Source: an uncultured Eubacteriales bacterium | Lineage (GTDB): Bacteria > Bacillota > Clostridia > Oscillospirales > Oscillospiraceae | Reading direction: 5' to 3' | Assembly (NCBI GenBank): GCA_949289455.1 | Contig: CASEOA010000009.1 | Coordinates: 1-49,903, forward strand | DNA: 49,903 nucleotides | Shown: in pieces, positions 7,701 through 16,126 of the stretch | Numbering within the stretch: position 1 is the first letter of the stretch | Layout of the letters: each line of letters starts with the position of its first letter | The notes under the pieces: generated by a model | What the model was told of the DNA's origin: nothing | The model's input: the letters and a program-made list of their open reading frames with translations, nothing else | Database searches by the model: none | Position numbers and translations under genes: made by a program

Positions 7701-7719
7701 GTAATATCCGCTTTTTTGA

Positions 7720-9267
7720 TTACTTGGCGTAATCCACCACTTTGGTCTCCCGGATCATATTCACCTTGATCTGGCCGGGGTACTCCAGCTCTTCCTCGAT
7801 CTTCTTGGCGATCTCCCGAGCCAGGAGCACCATCTGGTCTTCGCTGACCTTGTCGGGGGCCACCATGATGCGGACCTCCCGGCCCGCCTGGATGGCGTAG
7901 GACTTTTCCACCCCGGGGAAGGAGGAGGTGACCTCCTCCAGCTTTTCCAGACGCTTGATGTAGTTCTCCAGGTTCTCCCGCCGGGCGCCGGGCCGGGCGG
8001 CAGAGATGGCGTCGGCCGCCTGCACCAGGCAGGCCACTACCGTCTGGGGTTCCACATCGTTGTGGTGGGCGTGGATGGCGTGGATCACGTTTTCGCTCTC
8101 CCGGTACTTCCGGGCCAGCTCCACGCCGATCTGCACATGGGAGCCCTCCACCTCATGGTCGATGGCCTTGCCCAGGTCGTGGAGCAGGCCGGCCCGCTTG
8201 GCCTCGGTGATGTCGGCGCCGATCTCGGCGGCCAGCAGCCCCGCCAGGTGGGCCACCTCGATGGAGTGGTTGAGCACGTTCTGGCCGTAGCTGGTGCGGT
8301 AGCGCATCCGGCCCAGCAGCTTGATGAGCTCGGGGTGGAGGCCGTGGACGTTGGTCTCAAACACGGCCCGCTCGCCCTCGGCCTTGATGGTGGCGTCCAC
8401 CTCCCGCTTGGCCTTCTCCACCATCTCCTCGATGCGGGTGGGGTGGATGCGGCCGTCCTGGATCAGCTTCTCCAGGGCCAGGCGGGCGATCTCCCGGCGG
8501 ACGGGATCAAAGCAGGACACAGTAATGACCTCGGGGGTGTCGTCGATGTTCAGGTCCACCCCGGTGAGGGTCTCCAGAGTGCGGATGTTGCGGCCTTCCC
8601 GGCCGATGATGCGGCCCTTCATCTCGTCGTTGGGCAGGGGTACCACAGAGACGGTGGCTTCCGCCACATGGTCGGCGGCACAGCGCTGGATGGCCAGAGA
8701 CAGGATCTCCTTGGCCCGCTGGTCGGCCTCTTCCTTGAACTGGGCCTCGATCTCCCGCACCTTCATGGCCGACTCGTGGGTCACCTCGTCGGCCAGCTGG
8801 TTGATAAGGTACTCCTTGGCCTCCTCGGCGGTAAAGCCGGAGATGCGCTCCAGTACCTCCATCTGGGTCTTTTTCACGGTGGACACCTCTTCCCGGGCCG
8901 CTTCCAGCTCGGTCAGCTTGCGCTGCAGGGCGTCCTCCTTCTTCTCAATGTTCTCGGTCTTGCGGTCCAGGTTTTCTTCCTTCTGCTGCAAGCGCCGCTC
9001 CTGCTTTTGCAGGTCGGCCCGGCGCTCCTTCACCTCCCGCTCGTACTCGTTGCGGGCCTGAAGGATCTCCTCCTTGGCCTCCACCAGAGCCTCACGCTTT
9101 TTGCTCTCGGCGCTCTTGATGGACTCGTTGATAATGCGCTTGGCCTCCTCCTCGGCGCTGGAGATCTCTTTCTCCGCCACCTTTTTCCGGTACTGGATGC
9201 CAAGGGCAAAAAACACCACAGCCGCCACCACAAAGGCGATCACGGCTGCTAATATGACAGGCAACAT
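7720..9267 (-). CDS. rny: Ribonuclease Y
   Basis: 515 residues, the normal length for RNase Y. One membrane segment (about residues 3-24) is followed by a long charged coiled coil (about 30-180, rich in Glu/Lys/Arg). A KH RNA-binding domain is marked by '[12 protein letters not shown]', and an HD metal-phosphohydrolase domain by '[10 protein letters not shown]' and 'HDLGK'. The enzyme is the membrane-bound endonuclease that initiates mRNA decay in many Firmicutes. It starts at ATG 9267 behind GGAGGTG, with slightly long spacing. It is monocistronic, with its own promoter about 150 bases upstream and a leader of some 140 bases that can fold a hairpin. Confidence 0.97.
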   Translation of the reverse strand: MLPVILAAVIAFVVAAVVFFALGIQYRKKVAEKEISSAEEEAKRIINESIKSAESKKREALVEAKEEILQARNEYEREVKERRADLQKQERRLQQKEENLDRKTENIEKKEDALQRKLTELEAAREEVSTVKKTQMEVLERISGFTAEEAKEYLINQLADEVTHESAMKVREIEAQFKEEADQRAKEILSLAIQRCAADHVAEATVSVVPLPNDEMKGRIIGREGRNIRTLETLTGVDLNIDDTPEVITVSCFDPVRREIARLALEKLIQDGRIHPTRIEEMVEKAKREVDATIKAEGERAVFETNVHGLHPELIKLLGRMRYRTSYGQNVLNHSIEVAHLAGLLAAEIGADITEAKRAGLLHDLGKAIDHEVEGSHVQIGVELARKYRESENVIHAIHAHHNDVEPQTVVACLVQAADAISAARPGARRENLENYIKRLEKLEEVTSSFPGVEKSYAIQAGREVRIMVAPDKVSEDQMVLLAREIAKKIEEELEYPGQIKVNMIRETKVVDYAK

Positions 9268-9340
9268 GAGCCAGGTTTACACCTCCATTATCTTGGATTT
9301 TTTGGATTCATCGCTTTTGTTCAAATCAACCTATGGGCAG

Positions 9341-9364
9341 GCGGGTCCCTTTTGTCCGACCCGC
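9341..9364 (-). other. Leader hairpin upstream of rny
   Basis: A perfect 7-bp stem (GCGGGTC at 9341-9347 with GACCCGC at 9358-9364), loop of 10, lies in the predicted rny 5' leader. No T tract follows. It may be an mRNA stability or autoregulation element; nothing more can be said. Confidence 0.4.
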
Positions 9365-9414
9365 ACAAAAATTGAAGAGCGTACCCCTTGCCCTTCAAAA
9401 TATGCACCGTTTCT

Positions 9415-9443
9415 ATTTTAAAGCGGCAAGCCCTTTCTGTCAA
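9415..9443 (-). promoter_or_regulatory. Sigma-A promoter of rny
   Basis: Minus-strand TTGACA (9443..9438) and TAAAAT (9420..9415) with exactly 17 bases between them. Confidence 0.7.
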
Positions 9444-9488
9444 GAAAATTCGATTGCGAACAGTTTTGCCTCTCCCGCCGTTGGCAGC

Positions 9489-9517
9489 AAAAAAAGACCG
9501 CCGAAGCGGTCTTTTTT
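9489..9517 (-). terminator. Rho-independent terminator after the calpain-like gene
   Basis: A GACCGC/GCGGTC stem flanked by A and T runs (9489-9501 with 9506-9517), loop CGAA. It lies 20 bases past the stop at 9540 on the minus strand. Confidence 0.88.
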
Positions 9518-9539
9518 CCTGGGGAAAGGCGGGGTGCGC

Positions 9540-11810
9540 TCACCCCTGGGGGGCGGGGGGCTGACGGAGGCGGTTCAGGTCGGTGCGGGTGACGGTGGAA
9601 AACTGGCGGCAGAAATCCTCGTACTTCATGTAAAACTGGCCATAGGTCTCGTCGGAAGATGGGGTGCCCACGGCGCCCGTCTTTTTCTTCTTTCCGTCCT
9701 CCTGGTACTGGAGGGAATAGGTGCTGTAGGGGTTGCGCAGCAGCACATACCGCTGGTTGCCCACCCGTTTGCCCCCCATGACGGTGTAGGCGTGGCCCCA
9801 GTTCACGCCCTCCCCGGCGTTTTCGTTGCCGTAGGTGCCGGCGTTGTACACAAAGCCCTGCTCCCGGCAGTTGCAGATCTCCTCAAAGAGCTGGTCGTCC
9901 CGGTCATAGATGGCCTCGGGCGCCACCCCCAGCAGCCGCTGGAGGAACCCGCCCCCCTCGCCGTACCACAGGGACTGATAGCCCGTGACCCCGTCCCGGC
10001 CCAGGAAGGCGCAGGCCTTCTCGATCATCTGCATCCACAGGGCCCCGGCGGACAGGGCGTCCGCCCCGGCGATGCGGGGCACCTCCTTGGTGACCTTGAC
10101 GTACACCGGCTGCCACTCGGTGCGGGTGATCTCCTCCTGACCGATGACCTCAACGTCCTCGTCCAGCCCCTCCAGGCCGGCCTCATCCTCCTGCCGGGGC
10201 CGGGCCTCCCGGATGGTGACGGGCCGGTAGAGCCGGACGGTGACGGTGCCGTCCCCGTTGTCCTTCAGGCAGTCTTTCAGCAGGGCCGGGTCCAGGTTCA
10301 CCAGCCCGGCGGTGGAGGCCACCATATAGCAGTTGGACACGGTGCGCTGCTTCAGGTCGTTGACGGTGGGCTCGTGGGAGAAGAGGGGGGTGTCCTTCTG
10401 GTTGCTCCAGTAGGCCGCCTTTTCAATGACCCAGGTCCGCTTACCTCCGCCGTGGATGGGCTTGCCGGTCTCCTGGGGCTTGGTCTGGTGGGAGAAGTCC
10501 AGCACCTCAGCCCCGTCGGGCACCACCAGGGTGCCGTTGGTCATCCGGTCAAAATAGGCCCGGACCTGGGCCAGGGCCTGGGCGGCGGGGCCCTCCGCCC
10601 CCTGGGCCGCCTTGTCCACCGCCTGGATGGCGGCTTTCAGCCGCTCCCGCTCCTCGGTATAGCCCACGGTGTACCGGGTGCCCTCCAGGTAGCGGTTCAC
10701 CACCTGGGCCACCTGCTCCAGCCCGGCGGCCGTCAGGGCCCCGTTGAGCTGCCGCAGCTCCTCCCGGGAGGCGTTGCTCAGCTGGTCGGAGGGGGTGTTG
10801 ATGGCCTCCTGCCGGGTGCGGCGGCTCTCCGCCAAATCCACCGGGGCGTCCGGCTGGACATTGGCCCCGCCAATCTCCTCCCGGACCCGCCGGCGCTCCA
10901 GCAGGGCGGTGTCCTCCTCTGCCTCCCGCAGCGCTTCCTCCAGCTCCGGGTCCAGCGCTTCCTCCTGTCGGCGCTGCCGCAGCGCCTCCACCTGGGCCAG
11001 GGCCTCCTGGCGCTGCTGCTCCTGCTGGAGCTGCACCTCCTCTACCGGCTCCAGCGCCTCGTCCTGCCGCAGCTCCTCCAGCTGCCGGATACGCTCCTGC
11101 CGCTCCTCCGGGGCCATGGGAGGCTCCTCCCCGCCGGTGGGGGCGGCCTCAGCCTGCTGCCAGGCGGTGACGGTGCGGTACCAGCCCTCGATATCCTCCC
11201 GGGTGAGCTGGGCGGCCTGGGCCCCCTGGGCCAGCACCTGGCCCGCCATGGTCACCCGGTTCTGCTCGCAGAAGGCGGTCAGCCGGGTCCGCAGGCCGCT
11301 CATCACCGGGGCCAGCCGCTCCAGCCGGGGGGCCATGGCCGGGTCCTCCAGCTGCCGCAGCCGGTCGTAGTCCCGCACCAGGGTCACATACTCCATAAAA
11401 TGCTCCCGCACCATGTCGGTAAAATACATGCTGGGGGTAAAGGGATACTGCTCCAGATGGGCCAAAACATCCCCCTCCGGGGCGGGCGGGGTGTGGTCCT
11501 GCCGGTTCAAATTCTGGTGGAGCTCCAGGGTGAGGGCGGTGGCGTCGGGGGCAAGGGCCCGGGAGGCCTTGATCTTCTGGTTTCGGGTGCGGTGCTTTTG
11601 GGAATAAAACTTGAAGCTGGTCTTGCCCAGCTGGGCGGTGTCCTGGATGTTGGCGGTCTTGGCCCGGTAGACCTCCATGGGGTCCGCCTGCACCTGGTCC
11701 AGGTCCAGCTCCATGGCCTCCGCCAGCGTCTGCTGCTGGCGCTGCTGGCGCTCCTCCTGCTGGCGGAGCTGCTGGGTCTGGCGCTGCCGCTGTTGGGTCA
11801 ATTCATCCAT
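9540..11810 (-). CDS. Large coiled-coil protein with C-terminal calpain-like cysteine protease domain
   Basis: 756 residues, no signal peptide or membrane segment. The N-terminus is almost pure Gln/Arg/Glu (about residues 5-30). A helical region with 'YSQKHRTRNQ' follows, then Glu/Gln-rich coiled coil (about 230-310). The last 290 residues carry the hallmarks of a calpain (C2) catalytic domain: Gln488 six residues before Cys494 in 'VSNCYMVAS', an 'ALWMQMIEKACAFL' helix, His673 in 'GHAYTVMGG' and Asn693 in 'LLRNPYS'. The Gln-to-Cys distance of 6 matches animal calpain exactly (Gln109/Cys115). The Cys-His and His-Asn spacings (179 and 20) compare with 157 and 24. No calcium-binding EF-hand domain is seen. 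It overlaps the upstream GNAT gene by 8 bases, so the two are translated together. Substrate and role are unknown; the family call rests on motifs read by eye. Confidence 0.78.
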   Translation of the reverse strand: MDELTQQRQRQTQQLRQQEERQQRQQQTLAEAMELDLDQVQADPMEVYRAKTANIQDTAQLGKTSFKFYSQKHRTRNQKIKASRALAPDATALTLELHQNLNRQDHTPPAPEGDVLAHLEQYPFTPSMYFTDMVREHFMEYVTLVRDYDRLRQLEDPAMAPRLERLAPVMSGLRTRLTAFCEQNRVTMAGQVLAQGAQAAQLTREDIEGWYRTVTAWQQAEAAPTGGEEPPMAPEERQERIRQLEELRQDEALEPVEEVQLQQEQQRQEALAQVEALRQRRQEEALDPELEEALREAEEDTALLERRRVREEIGGANVQPDAPVDLAESRRTRQEAINTPSDQLSNASREELRQLNGALTAAGLEQVAQVVNRYLEGTRYTVGYTEERERLKAAIQAVDKAAQGAEGPAAQALAQVRAYFDRMTNGTLVVPDGAEVLDFSHQTKPQETGKPIHGGGKRTWVIEKAAYWSNQKDTPLFSHEPTVNDLKQRTVSNCYMVASTAGLVNLDPALLKDCLKDNGDGTVTVRLYRPVTIREARPRQEDEAGLEGLDEDVEVIGQEEITRTEWQPVYVKVTKEVPRIAGADALSAGALWMQMIEKACAFLGRDGVTGYQSLWYGEGGGFLQRLLGVAPEAIYDRDDQLFEEICNCREQGFVYNAGTYGNENAGEGVNWGHAYTVMGGKRVGNQRYVLLRNPYSTYSLQYQEDGKKKKTGAVGTPSSDETYGQFYMKYEDFCRQFSTVTRTDLNRLRQPPAPQG

Positions 11811-12666
11811 TGGAACGGCTCCTTTCTCCGAGCATCCACCGGGGCAGGGGGGCGTATCCCCCCCGGCACAGGGTGATGGTATGGGTGGGCCGGCCCAGCA
11901 GGTGGGTATACAGCCCCTCCCCCTGGGCGGTGGACAGGATCATGTCCAGCGGGGTGTGGGGGGGATAGTCCCGGCACAGGTCCCCGATGGCCCGGGCCAG
12001 CAATCTGGCCAGAGCGCCGGAGTGGCCGGCGGCCACCCAGCAGTAGTCCAGGCTCAGCCCCTCCGGGCCGCCCCGGAACAGCAGCGCGCCCTGGAGGGTC
12101 TCCCGGTCCATCAGCACATAGCTGGCCGGGCCCTGCCCCAGGTAGTGGTACAGGGAAAGGCCGGTCTGCTCCCGCAGCCAGCTGGAAAACCGGAACCGCT
12201 CCCCACGGGTCAGCTCCTCCAGGGTCTGGCAGCCCCCCGGCCGGGGGGTAATGCGCTGGCGGGCCAGGGCCTGGGCGGTCTCTCCCAGGGTAGCTGCGCC
12301 CAGGGGGAACTCCTCGGCGGCCAGGGAAAAGCCCGCCTGAAGCAGGAAGGGGTCCAGCAGGGCCCGTTCCCCCTGGCGGGCATAGGTGAGCCCCACCCGG
12401 CTACAGCCCGCCCGGGCCATCTCCTCCCCCAGCTCTGTCACCAGGGCGGTGGCCAGCCCCAGCCGCCGGGCGGGGGGCCGGACATAGAGGCTGTGGAGGA
12501 CGCCCTCCGGCTGGCCGGGCTCCCATACCAGGGCCCCCTGGGGTTGGCCCAAAAATACCGCCCCGATGGCCCCCAGCCTGCCCCCCATCACCTGGCGGAA
12601 GAGCTCCGGAGGAATGCAGGGGGCCCAGCGGGGGGCGCTGGTTCCGTCCAGGACCACACATCGCAC
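11803..12666 (-). CDS. GNAT-family N-acetyltransferase (probably tandem GNAT fold)
   Basis: 287 residues from a GTG at 12666 preceded by GAGGAGG. The first half has a GNAT core: strand 'GVLHSLYVRP' followed by the acetyl-CoA loop Arg67-Arg-Leu-Gly-Leu-Ala72 and helix 'TALVTELGEEM'. The second half (about 160-280) has another alpha/beta layout that could be a degenerate second GNAT domain, with 'LSLDYCWVAAGH'. The acceptor is unknown. The gene is upstream of, and overlaps by 8 bases, the calpain-like protease gene, so the pair forms one operon closed by the terminator at 9489-9517. A likely -10 (TATAAT, 12706..12701) lies 35 bases upstream; no convincing -35 is seen. A modifier acting on the protease or its target is a guess from context. 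Confidence 0.85.
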   Translation of the reverse strand: MRCVVLDGTSAPRWAPCIPPELFRQVMGGRLGAIGAVFLGQPQGALVWEPGQPEGVLHSLYVRPPARRLGLATALVTELGEEMARAGCSRVGLTYARQGERALLDPFLLQAGFSLAAEEFPLGAATLGETAQALARQRITPRPGGCQTLEELTRGERFRFSSWLREQTGLSLYHYLGQGPASYVLMDRETLQGALLFRGGPEGLSLDYCWVAAGHSGALARLLARAIGDLCRDYPPHTPLDMILSTAQGEGLYTHLLGRPTHTITLCRGGYAPLPRWMLGERSRSNG

Positions 12667-12721
12667 TGCCGCTTCCTCCTCTCCGCCGTTGGTTTATCCC
12701 ATTATAATGTCTAATGCGTAT

Positions 12722-12854
12722 TTCCACTGGCACGAAAAAACGCGCCAGTGGAAGGCGCAAGGTTTTTTGGGACAAAATTGTCCAAAAAACTTGCACTTGA
12801 ACAAAGCCATTTGGCCCTAAAAGCCTTGGTTTTTAAGGCTTATGGCTTTGTTCA
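12722..12854. other. AT-rich element of three consecutive hairpins
   Basis: This is the core of the spacer (12667-12919) between the GNAT and DUF4130-type genes. It holds three inverted repeats in 133 bases. The first has a perfect 10-bp stem (12722-12731 with 12744-12753). The second is a 16-bp stem with two bulged G residues (12757-12774 with 12779-12794). The third has a 13-bp outer stem (12798-12810 with 12842-12854) enclosing a 7-bp inner stem (12821-12827 with 12835-12841). Base composition is far more AT-rich than the flanking genes and no convincing coding frame is present. It may be a structured RNA, a small non-autonomous element or a complex terminator region. Confidence 0.5.
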
Positions 12855-12919
12855 GTACATATAATTATAAAAAGGGACTATCCAAAAAGCAACGGCCAAA
12901 ACCCACGGGTTCCCGTCTT

Positions 12920-13693
12920 TTAAACATTTTTTAGACTGGACGGGGCGTCCTCCCCAAATTCCGTCAGGTTTCCCCAGAACCGCTTGGGCATGTGGGTCAT
13001 GCGGCAGCGGGGGTTGTACCGGCCCTCGATGGAGATGGTGCGGTAAAACTGCCGCCACAGGGCCCGGAAGTCCAGTTCCGCCCCGGCGGCAGGGGAGAGG
13101 GTAAAGTCCTCCAGGGGGAGGATGGCCCATCTGCCCCCCTGGCAGAACAGGGCCTCCCGGTGGGTCTGGTCGTAGAGCACCAGGTTTTCCCCGGGATAGC
13201 GGGCGGCAAAGTGGGGCCGCAGCAGGGGGAGCACCCGGTTTTTGGGGGCGATCTCCCCGGCCAACACCCCATTCTGGTCGGAAAAGCGGACAAAGCCCTT
13301 GAACAGGTGGGCCTCCCGGGTGAGATGGCCCACCGCCTGGGTGAGGGCGGCCACCTGGGGATGGGTCAGATCCCGGGTCACCCCGGGCCCCCGGTCATAC
13401 CCCAGCCGCAAAAAGGCCCACAGGGCCAGCTCCCGCTCCGGCAGGCAGGTGAGAAAGCCCTGCACCACCAGCCGCTTGCCCTCCGCCCCCAGCTTGGGTC
13501 CCAGAGAACGGTACACCCGCCGGGCTTTGGCGTCGTCGGTGTCCACCACCCGGGCAGGCCACAGGGACAGCCGGCCGTCCTCCGGCGTGAGAAAGCACGC
13601 CGGTTCCTCTTTGTGGGCGTAGGCCGTGAACACGCAGGTGAGAAACCCGGCAAAGCTGCCGTCATAGTGATAGCTGCATTTGGGCCAGTCCAT
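12920..13693 (-). CDS. DUF4130-type partner of radical SAM DNA repair protein (TIGR03915-like)
   Basis: 257 residues from ATG 13693 with AAAGGAGG; the open frame upstream of this is not coding. Recognisable features are the opening 'YHYDGSFAGFLTCVF', the middle 'HLFKGFVRFSD' and the C-terminal 'FYRTISIEGRYNP...MPKRFWGNLTEF'. These are typical of proteins annotated as probable DNA metabolism protein or DUF4130-containing. The family is almost always found next to the radical SAM protein encoded just upstream here, and the pair is presumed to act together on damaged or modified DNA; the reaction is not known. The 170-base gap from the upstream gene is filled with two palindromic repeats, so co-transcription is likely but not certain. 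Confidence 0.85.
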   Translation of the reverse strand: MDWPKCSYHYDGSFAGFLTCVFTAYAHKEEPACFLTPEDGRLSLWPARVVDTDDAKARRVYRSLGPKLGAEGKRLVVQGFLTCLPERELALWAFLRLGYDRGPGVTRDLTHPQVAALTQAVGHLTREAHLFKGFVRFSDQNGVLAGEIAPKNRVLPLLRPHFAARYPGENLVLYDQTHREALFCQGGRWAILPLEDFTLSPAAGAELDFRALWRQFYRTISIEGRYNPRCRMTHMPKRFWGNLTEFGEDAPSSLKNV

Positions 13694-13733
13694 AGGCCCC
13701 TCCTTTCCGCGGCGTCGGGAATGGTACGTCTGC

Positions 13734-13761
13734 GTAGGGGCGACCTGTGGTCGCCCGGCGG
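13734..13761 (+). repeat. GTAGGGGC-family palindromic repeat
   Basis: Begins GTAGGGGCGACC, with stem GGGCGACC/GGTCGCCC (13738-13745 with 13749-13756), and ends CGGCGG. It is one end of the dispersed family whose complete copies are at 41953-42029 and 46885-46965. Confidence 0.75.
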
Positions 13762-13799
13762 TTCGTGTCCCGCCCCGCAACGGCAGCAAACTGCCTGGC

Positions 13800-13850
13800 C
13801 CCCTCATCCGCCCCCTTCGGGGGCACCTTCCCCCCTGTGGGGGGAAGGTC
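13800..13850 (+). repeat. CCTCATCCG/CCTTCCCCCC-family palindromic repeat
   Basis: Layout is CCCTCATCCG, a small GC hairpin (CCCCC TTC GGGGG), CACCTTCCCCCC, TGT, then GGGGGGAAGGTC. The last two arms form a perfect stem. Other copies are at 16127-16247, 20664-20720 and 22578-22633. Confidence 0.75.
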
Positions 13851-13863
13851 AAGGGCAATCCCC

Positions 13864-15114
13864 TTAAAACAGGGACAGCTGCTCCGGCTGGTCCGCCATC
13901 AGGGCAGGCTGCTCCAGTGCCGCCAGGTGGCGCAGCACCCCGTCGGGATTCACCCTTAACCCCTCCAGCATCTTCCCCGAGCAGGTGATGAAATACTGGG
14001 CCCGTTTCAGCACCACCCCCAGGGTCTTCAGGCCCGAGAAGGTGAGGGGCCCCACCCGCCGGGCGGTAAGAATCCGCCGGGCGGACACCACCCCGATGCC
14101 GGGCACCCGCAGCAGGGTCTCGTAGTCCGCCCGGTTCACCTCCACCGGGAACCGCTCCATATGGCGCAGGGCCCAGGCGCACTTGGGGTCCACCCGGGTG
14201 TCCAGATTGGGGCTGCTCTCGTCCAGCAGCTCCTCCGCCCGGAACCGGTAGAACCGCAGCAGCCAGTCGGCCTGATACAGCCGGTGCTCCCGGAGCAGTG
14301 GCGGCGTAAAATCCCGCCGGGCGGGGAGGAGGGGGCTGTTGGACACCGGCATATAGGCGGAGAAAAACACCCGTTTTAGCTTGTATTTGTCATATAACCC
14401 CTGGGTCAGGGTCAAAATGTGCTTGTCGCTCTCGGGGGTGGCCCCGATGATCATCTGGGTGGACTGGCCCGCCGGGGCAAATTTGGGGGCGTGCCTGTAC
14501 TTGACCAGCTCCCCCTTGCTGTGGACGATGCCGTCCCGGATCTGGGCCATGGGGGCCAGAATGGCCTTCTTTTCCTTGTCGGGGCACAGCTTTTCCAGGC
14601 TGGCCTGGCTGGGCAGCTCGATGTTCACGCTGAGCCGGTCGGCCAGCAATCCCAGCCGCTCCGTCAGGGCGGGGTCCGCCCCGGGGATTGCCTTGGCGTG
14701 GATGTACCCCCGGAAGCCGTACTCCTGCCGCAGCAGGGTGAGGGCGGAGATCATCTCCTCGGTGGTGCGGTCGGGGCTCACCCACACCGCCGAGGAGAGA
14801 AACAGCCCCTCGATATAGTTCCGCCGGTAAAAGCCTATGGTGAGCTCCGCCAGCTCCCGGGGGGTGAAGGCCGCCCGGGGCAGGTCGTTGGACCGGCGGT
14901 TGACGCAGTAGGCGCAGTCGTAAATGCACCGGTTGGTGTACAGCACCTTTAATAAGGAGATGCACCGGCCGTCGGCGGAGAAGGAGTGGCAGCACCCGGC
15001 GGCCATGGTGCTCCCCAGGCCCTTGCCCCCGCCCCGGTCCACCCCGCTGGAGGTGCAGGCGGCGTCATACTTGGCGGCGTCGGCCAGAATGGTCAGCTTG
15101 TCCAGCAGCTCCAC
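13864..15114 (-). CDS. Putative DNA modification/repair radical SAM protein (TIGR03916-like)
   Basis: 416 residues from GTG 15114 behind a G-rich ribosome site. The radical SAM cluster motif is Cys63-x3-Cys67-x2-Cys70 ('CIYDCAYC'), and extra cysteines at 41, 42 and 51 may hold a second cluster. The C-terminus (about 320-380) carries a helix-hairpin-helix of the DNA-binding kind ('LLRVPGIGVVSARRILTAR'), so the protein probably acts on DNA. Family members are described only as putative DNA modification/repair proteins and occur with the DUF4130-type partner that follows here. A LexA-like box sits inside the promoter at 15135-15163, which would place this operon in the SOS response (inference). 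Confidence 0.92.
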   Translation of the reverse strand: MELLDKLTILADAAKYDAACTSSGVDRGGGKGLGSTMAAGCCHSFSADGRCISLLKVLYTNRCIYDCAYCVNRRSNDLPRAAFTPRELAELTIGFYRRNYIEGLFLSSAVWVSPDRTTEEMISALTLLRQEYGFRGYIHAKAIPGADPALTERLGLLADRLSVNIELPSQASLEKLCPDKEKKAILAPMAQIRDGIVHSKGELVKYRHAPKFAPAGQSTQMIIGATPESDKHILTLTQGLYDKYKLKRVFFSAYMPVSNSPLLPARRDFTPPLLREHRLYQADWLLRFYRFRAEELLDESSPNLDTRVDPKCAWALRHMERFPVEVNRADYETLLRVPGIGVVSARRILTARRVGPLTFSGLKTLGVVLKRAQYFITCSGKMLEGLRVNPDGVLRHLAALEQPALMADQPEQLSLF

Positions 15115-15134
15115 CGTAATCCCCCCTTTGTTCC

Positions 15135-15163
15135 ATTGTACATCGAACAGATGTACTAGTCAA
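15135..15163 (-). promoter_or_regulatory. Promoter of the radical SAM operon with a LexA-like box in its spacer
   Basis: Minus-strand TTGACT (15163..15158) and TACAAT (15140..15135) have 17 bases between them. Inside that spacer, at 15144-15157, lies CGAACAGATGTACT. It matches the Firmicutes LexA/DinR pattern CGAAC-N4-GTTCG closely: the left half site is perfect, the right one has GTAC for GTTC. A repressor bound there would block the promoter completely. Confidence 0.62.
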
Positions 15164-15214
15164 GAGGCAACAGTTTCCAAGCCCGGGGCGGGCGCTTCTC
15201 GGCAGGAATCCACA

Positions 15215-15243
15215 TTGCTTTTTCCGATTACAAGGTGTATAAT
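15215..15243 (+). promoter_or_regulatory. Sigma-A promoter of the purine nucleoside phosphorylase gene
   Basis: TTGCTT (15215-15220), 17-base spacer, TATAAT (15238-15243), about 50 bases before the ATG. Confidence 0.7.
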
Positions 15244-15294
15244 TGTTTGAATTATCTTCAAATTGCTTTTTTATGACACGAAAGGAGGGCCTGT

Positions 15295-16122
15295 ATGCAC
15301 TATACCTTTGAACAGTATCAGCAGAGTGCGGACTTTATTCGGAGCAAAATCGGCTCCTTTGCCCCCAAGGTGGCCATGATCCTGGGCTCCGGCCTGGGCT
15401 ATATGGGAGACGTGGTGGAGGAGGCCGTGGCGGTGCCCTACGGCGAGATCCCCCACTTCAAGGCCTCCACCGCCCCCGGCCACAAGGGCCGGCTGGTGTT
15501 CGGCACCCTGGAGGGGGTGCCGGTGGCGGTGATGCAGGGCCGGATGCACCACTACGAGGGCTATTCCTACGAAGAGGTGGCCTACGCCGTCCGGGTGCTG
15601 CGGCTGCTGGGGTGCGATACCCTTATCGTCACCAACGCCGCCGGCTGCGTCAACACGGACTGGAAGGCCGGAGACCTGATGCTCATTACCGACCACATCA
15701 AGATCTTCATGGAGTCCCCCCTGCGGGGGGAGAACCTGCCCCAGTTCGGCGTCCGGTTCCCCGACTCCTCCCACCTGTACACCCCCGCCCTCCAGGAGAC
15801 GGCCCGGAAGGCCGCCGGAGAACTGGGCATTGACCTGAAAGAGGGGGTGTACATGTACTTCCCCGGGCCCCAGTACGAGACCCCCGCCGAGGTGCGCTTT
15901 GCCCGCATCGCCGGGGCCGACGCGGTGGGCATGTCCACCGCCCCCGAGGTCATCGTGGCAGGCCACTGCGGCATGAACGTGCTGGGCTTTACCCTCCTGT
16001 CCAACATGGCCGCGGGCATCCTGAACCAGCCCCTGTCCGAGGAGGAAGTGCTGGAGGCCGCCGAGGCCTGCAAGGAGAAATTCTCCCGGCTGGTGCTCTC
16101 CTGCCTGAAGCAGATGGGGTAA
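15295..16122 (+). CDS. Purine-nucleoside phosphorylase
   Basis: 275 residues of the trimeric PNP/MTA-phosphorylase family: phosphate-binding 'ILGSGLG' near residue 30, 'PGHKGRLVFG', 'MQGRMHHYEGY', 'VTNAAGCVN', 'GPQYETPAE' and the late 'GADAVGMSTAPEVI' block. It cleaves purine (deoxy)nucleosides with phosphate to base plus ribose-1-phosphate in the cytoplasm. ATG 15295 follows AAAGGAGG. The amidohydrolase gene downstream deaminates adenine nucleosides in its best-known relatives, so the two fit a purine salvage unit, although a repeat-filled gap of 156 bases separates them. Confidence 0.95.
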   Translation: MHYTFEQYQQSADFIRSKIGSFAPKVAMILGSGLGYMGDVVEEAVAVPYGEIPHFKASTAPGHKGRLVFGTLEGVPVAVMQGRMHHYEGYSYEEVAYAVRVLRLLGCDTLIVTNAAGCVNTDWKAGDLMLITDHIKIFMESPLRGENLPQFGVRFPDSSHLYTPALQETARKAAGELGIDLKEGVYMYFPGPQYETPAEVRFARIAGADAVGMSTAPEVIVAGHCGMNVLGFTLLSNMAAGILNQPLSEEEVLEAAEACKEKFSRLVLSCLKQMG

Positions 16123-16126
16123 GACC

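Noticed and set aside
8062..9252. 396-codon plus-strand open frame opposite rny
   Set aside because: Complement of a GC-rich gene; Leu/Gly/His-rich composition without motifs, no ribosome site, and rny is unmistakable.
12667..12919. Small protein frames across the three-hairpin region
   Set aside because: Frames are short, have no ribosome site and merely reflect low stop density; the inverted repeats explain the sequence better.
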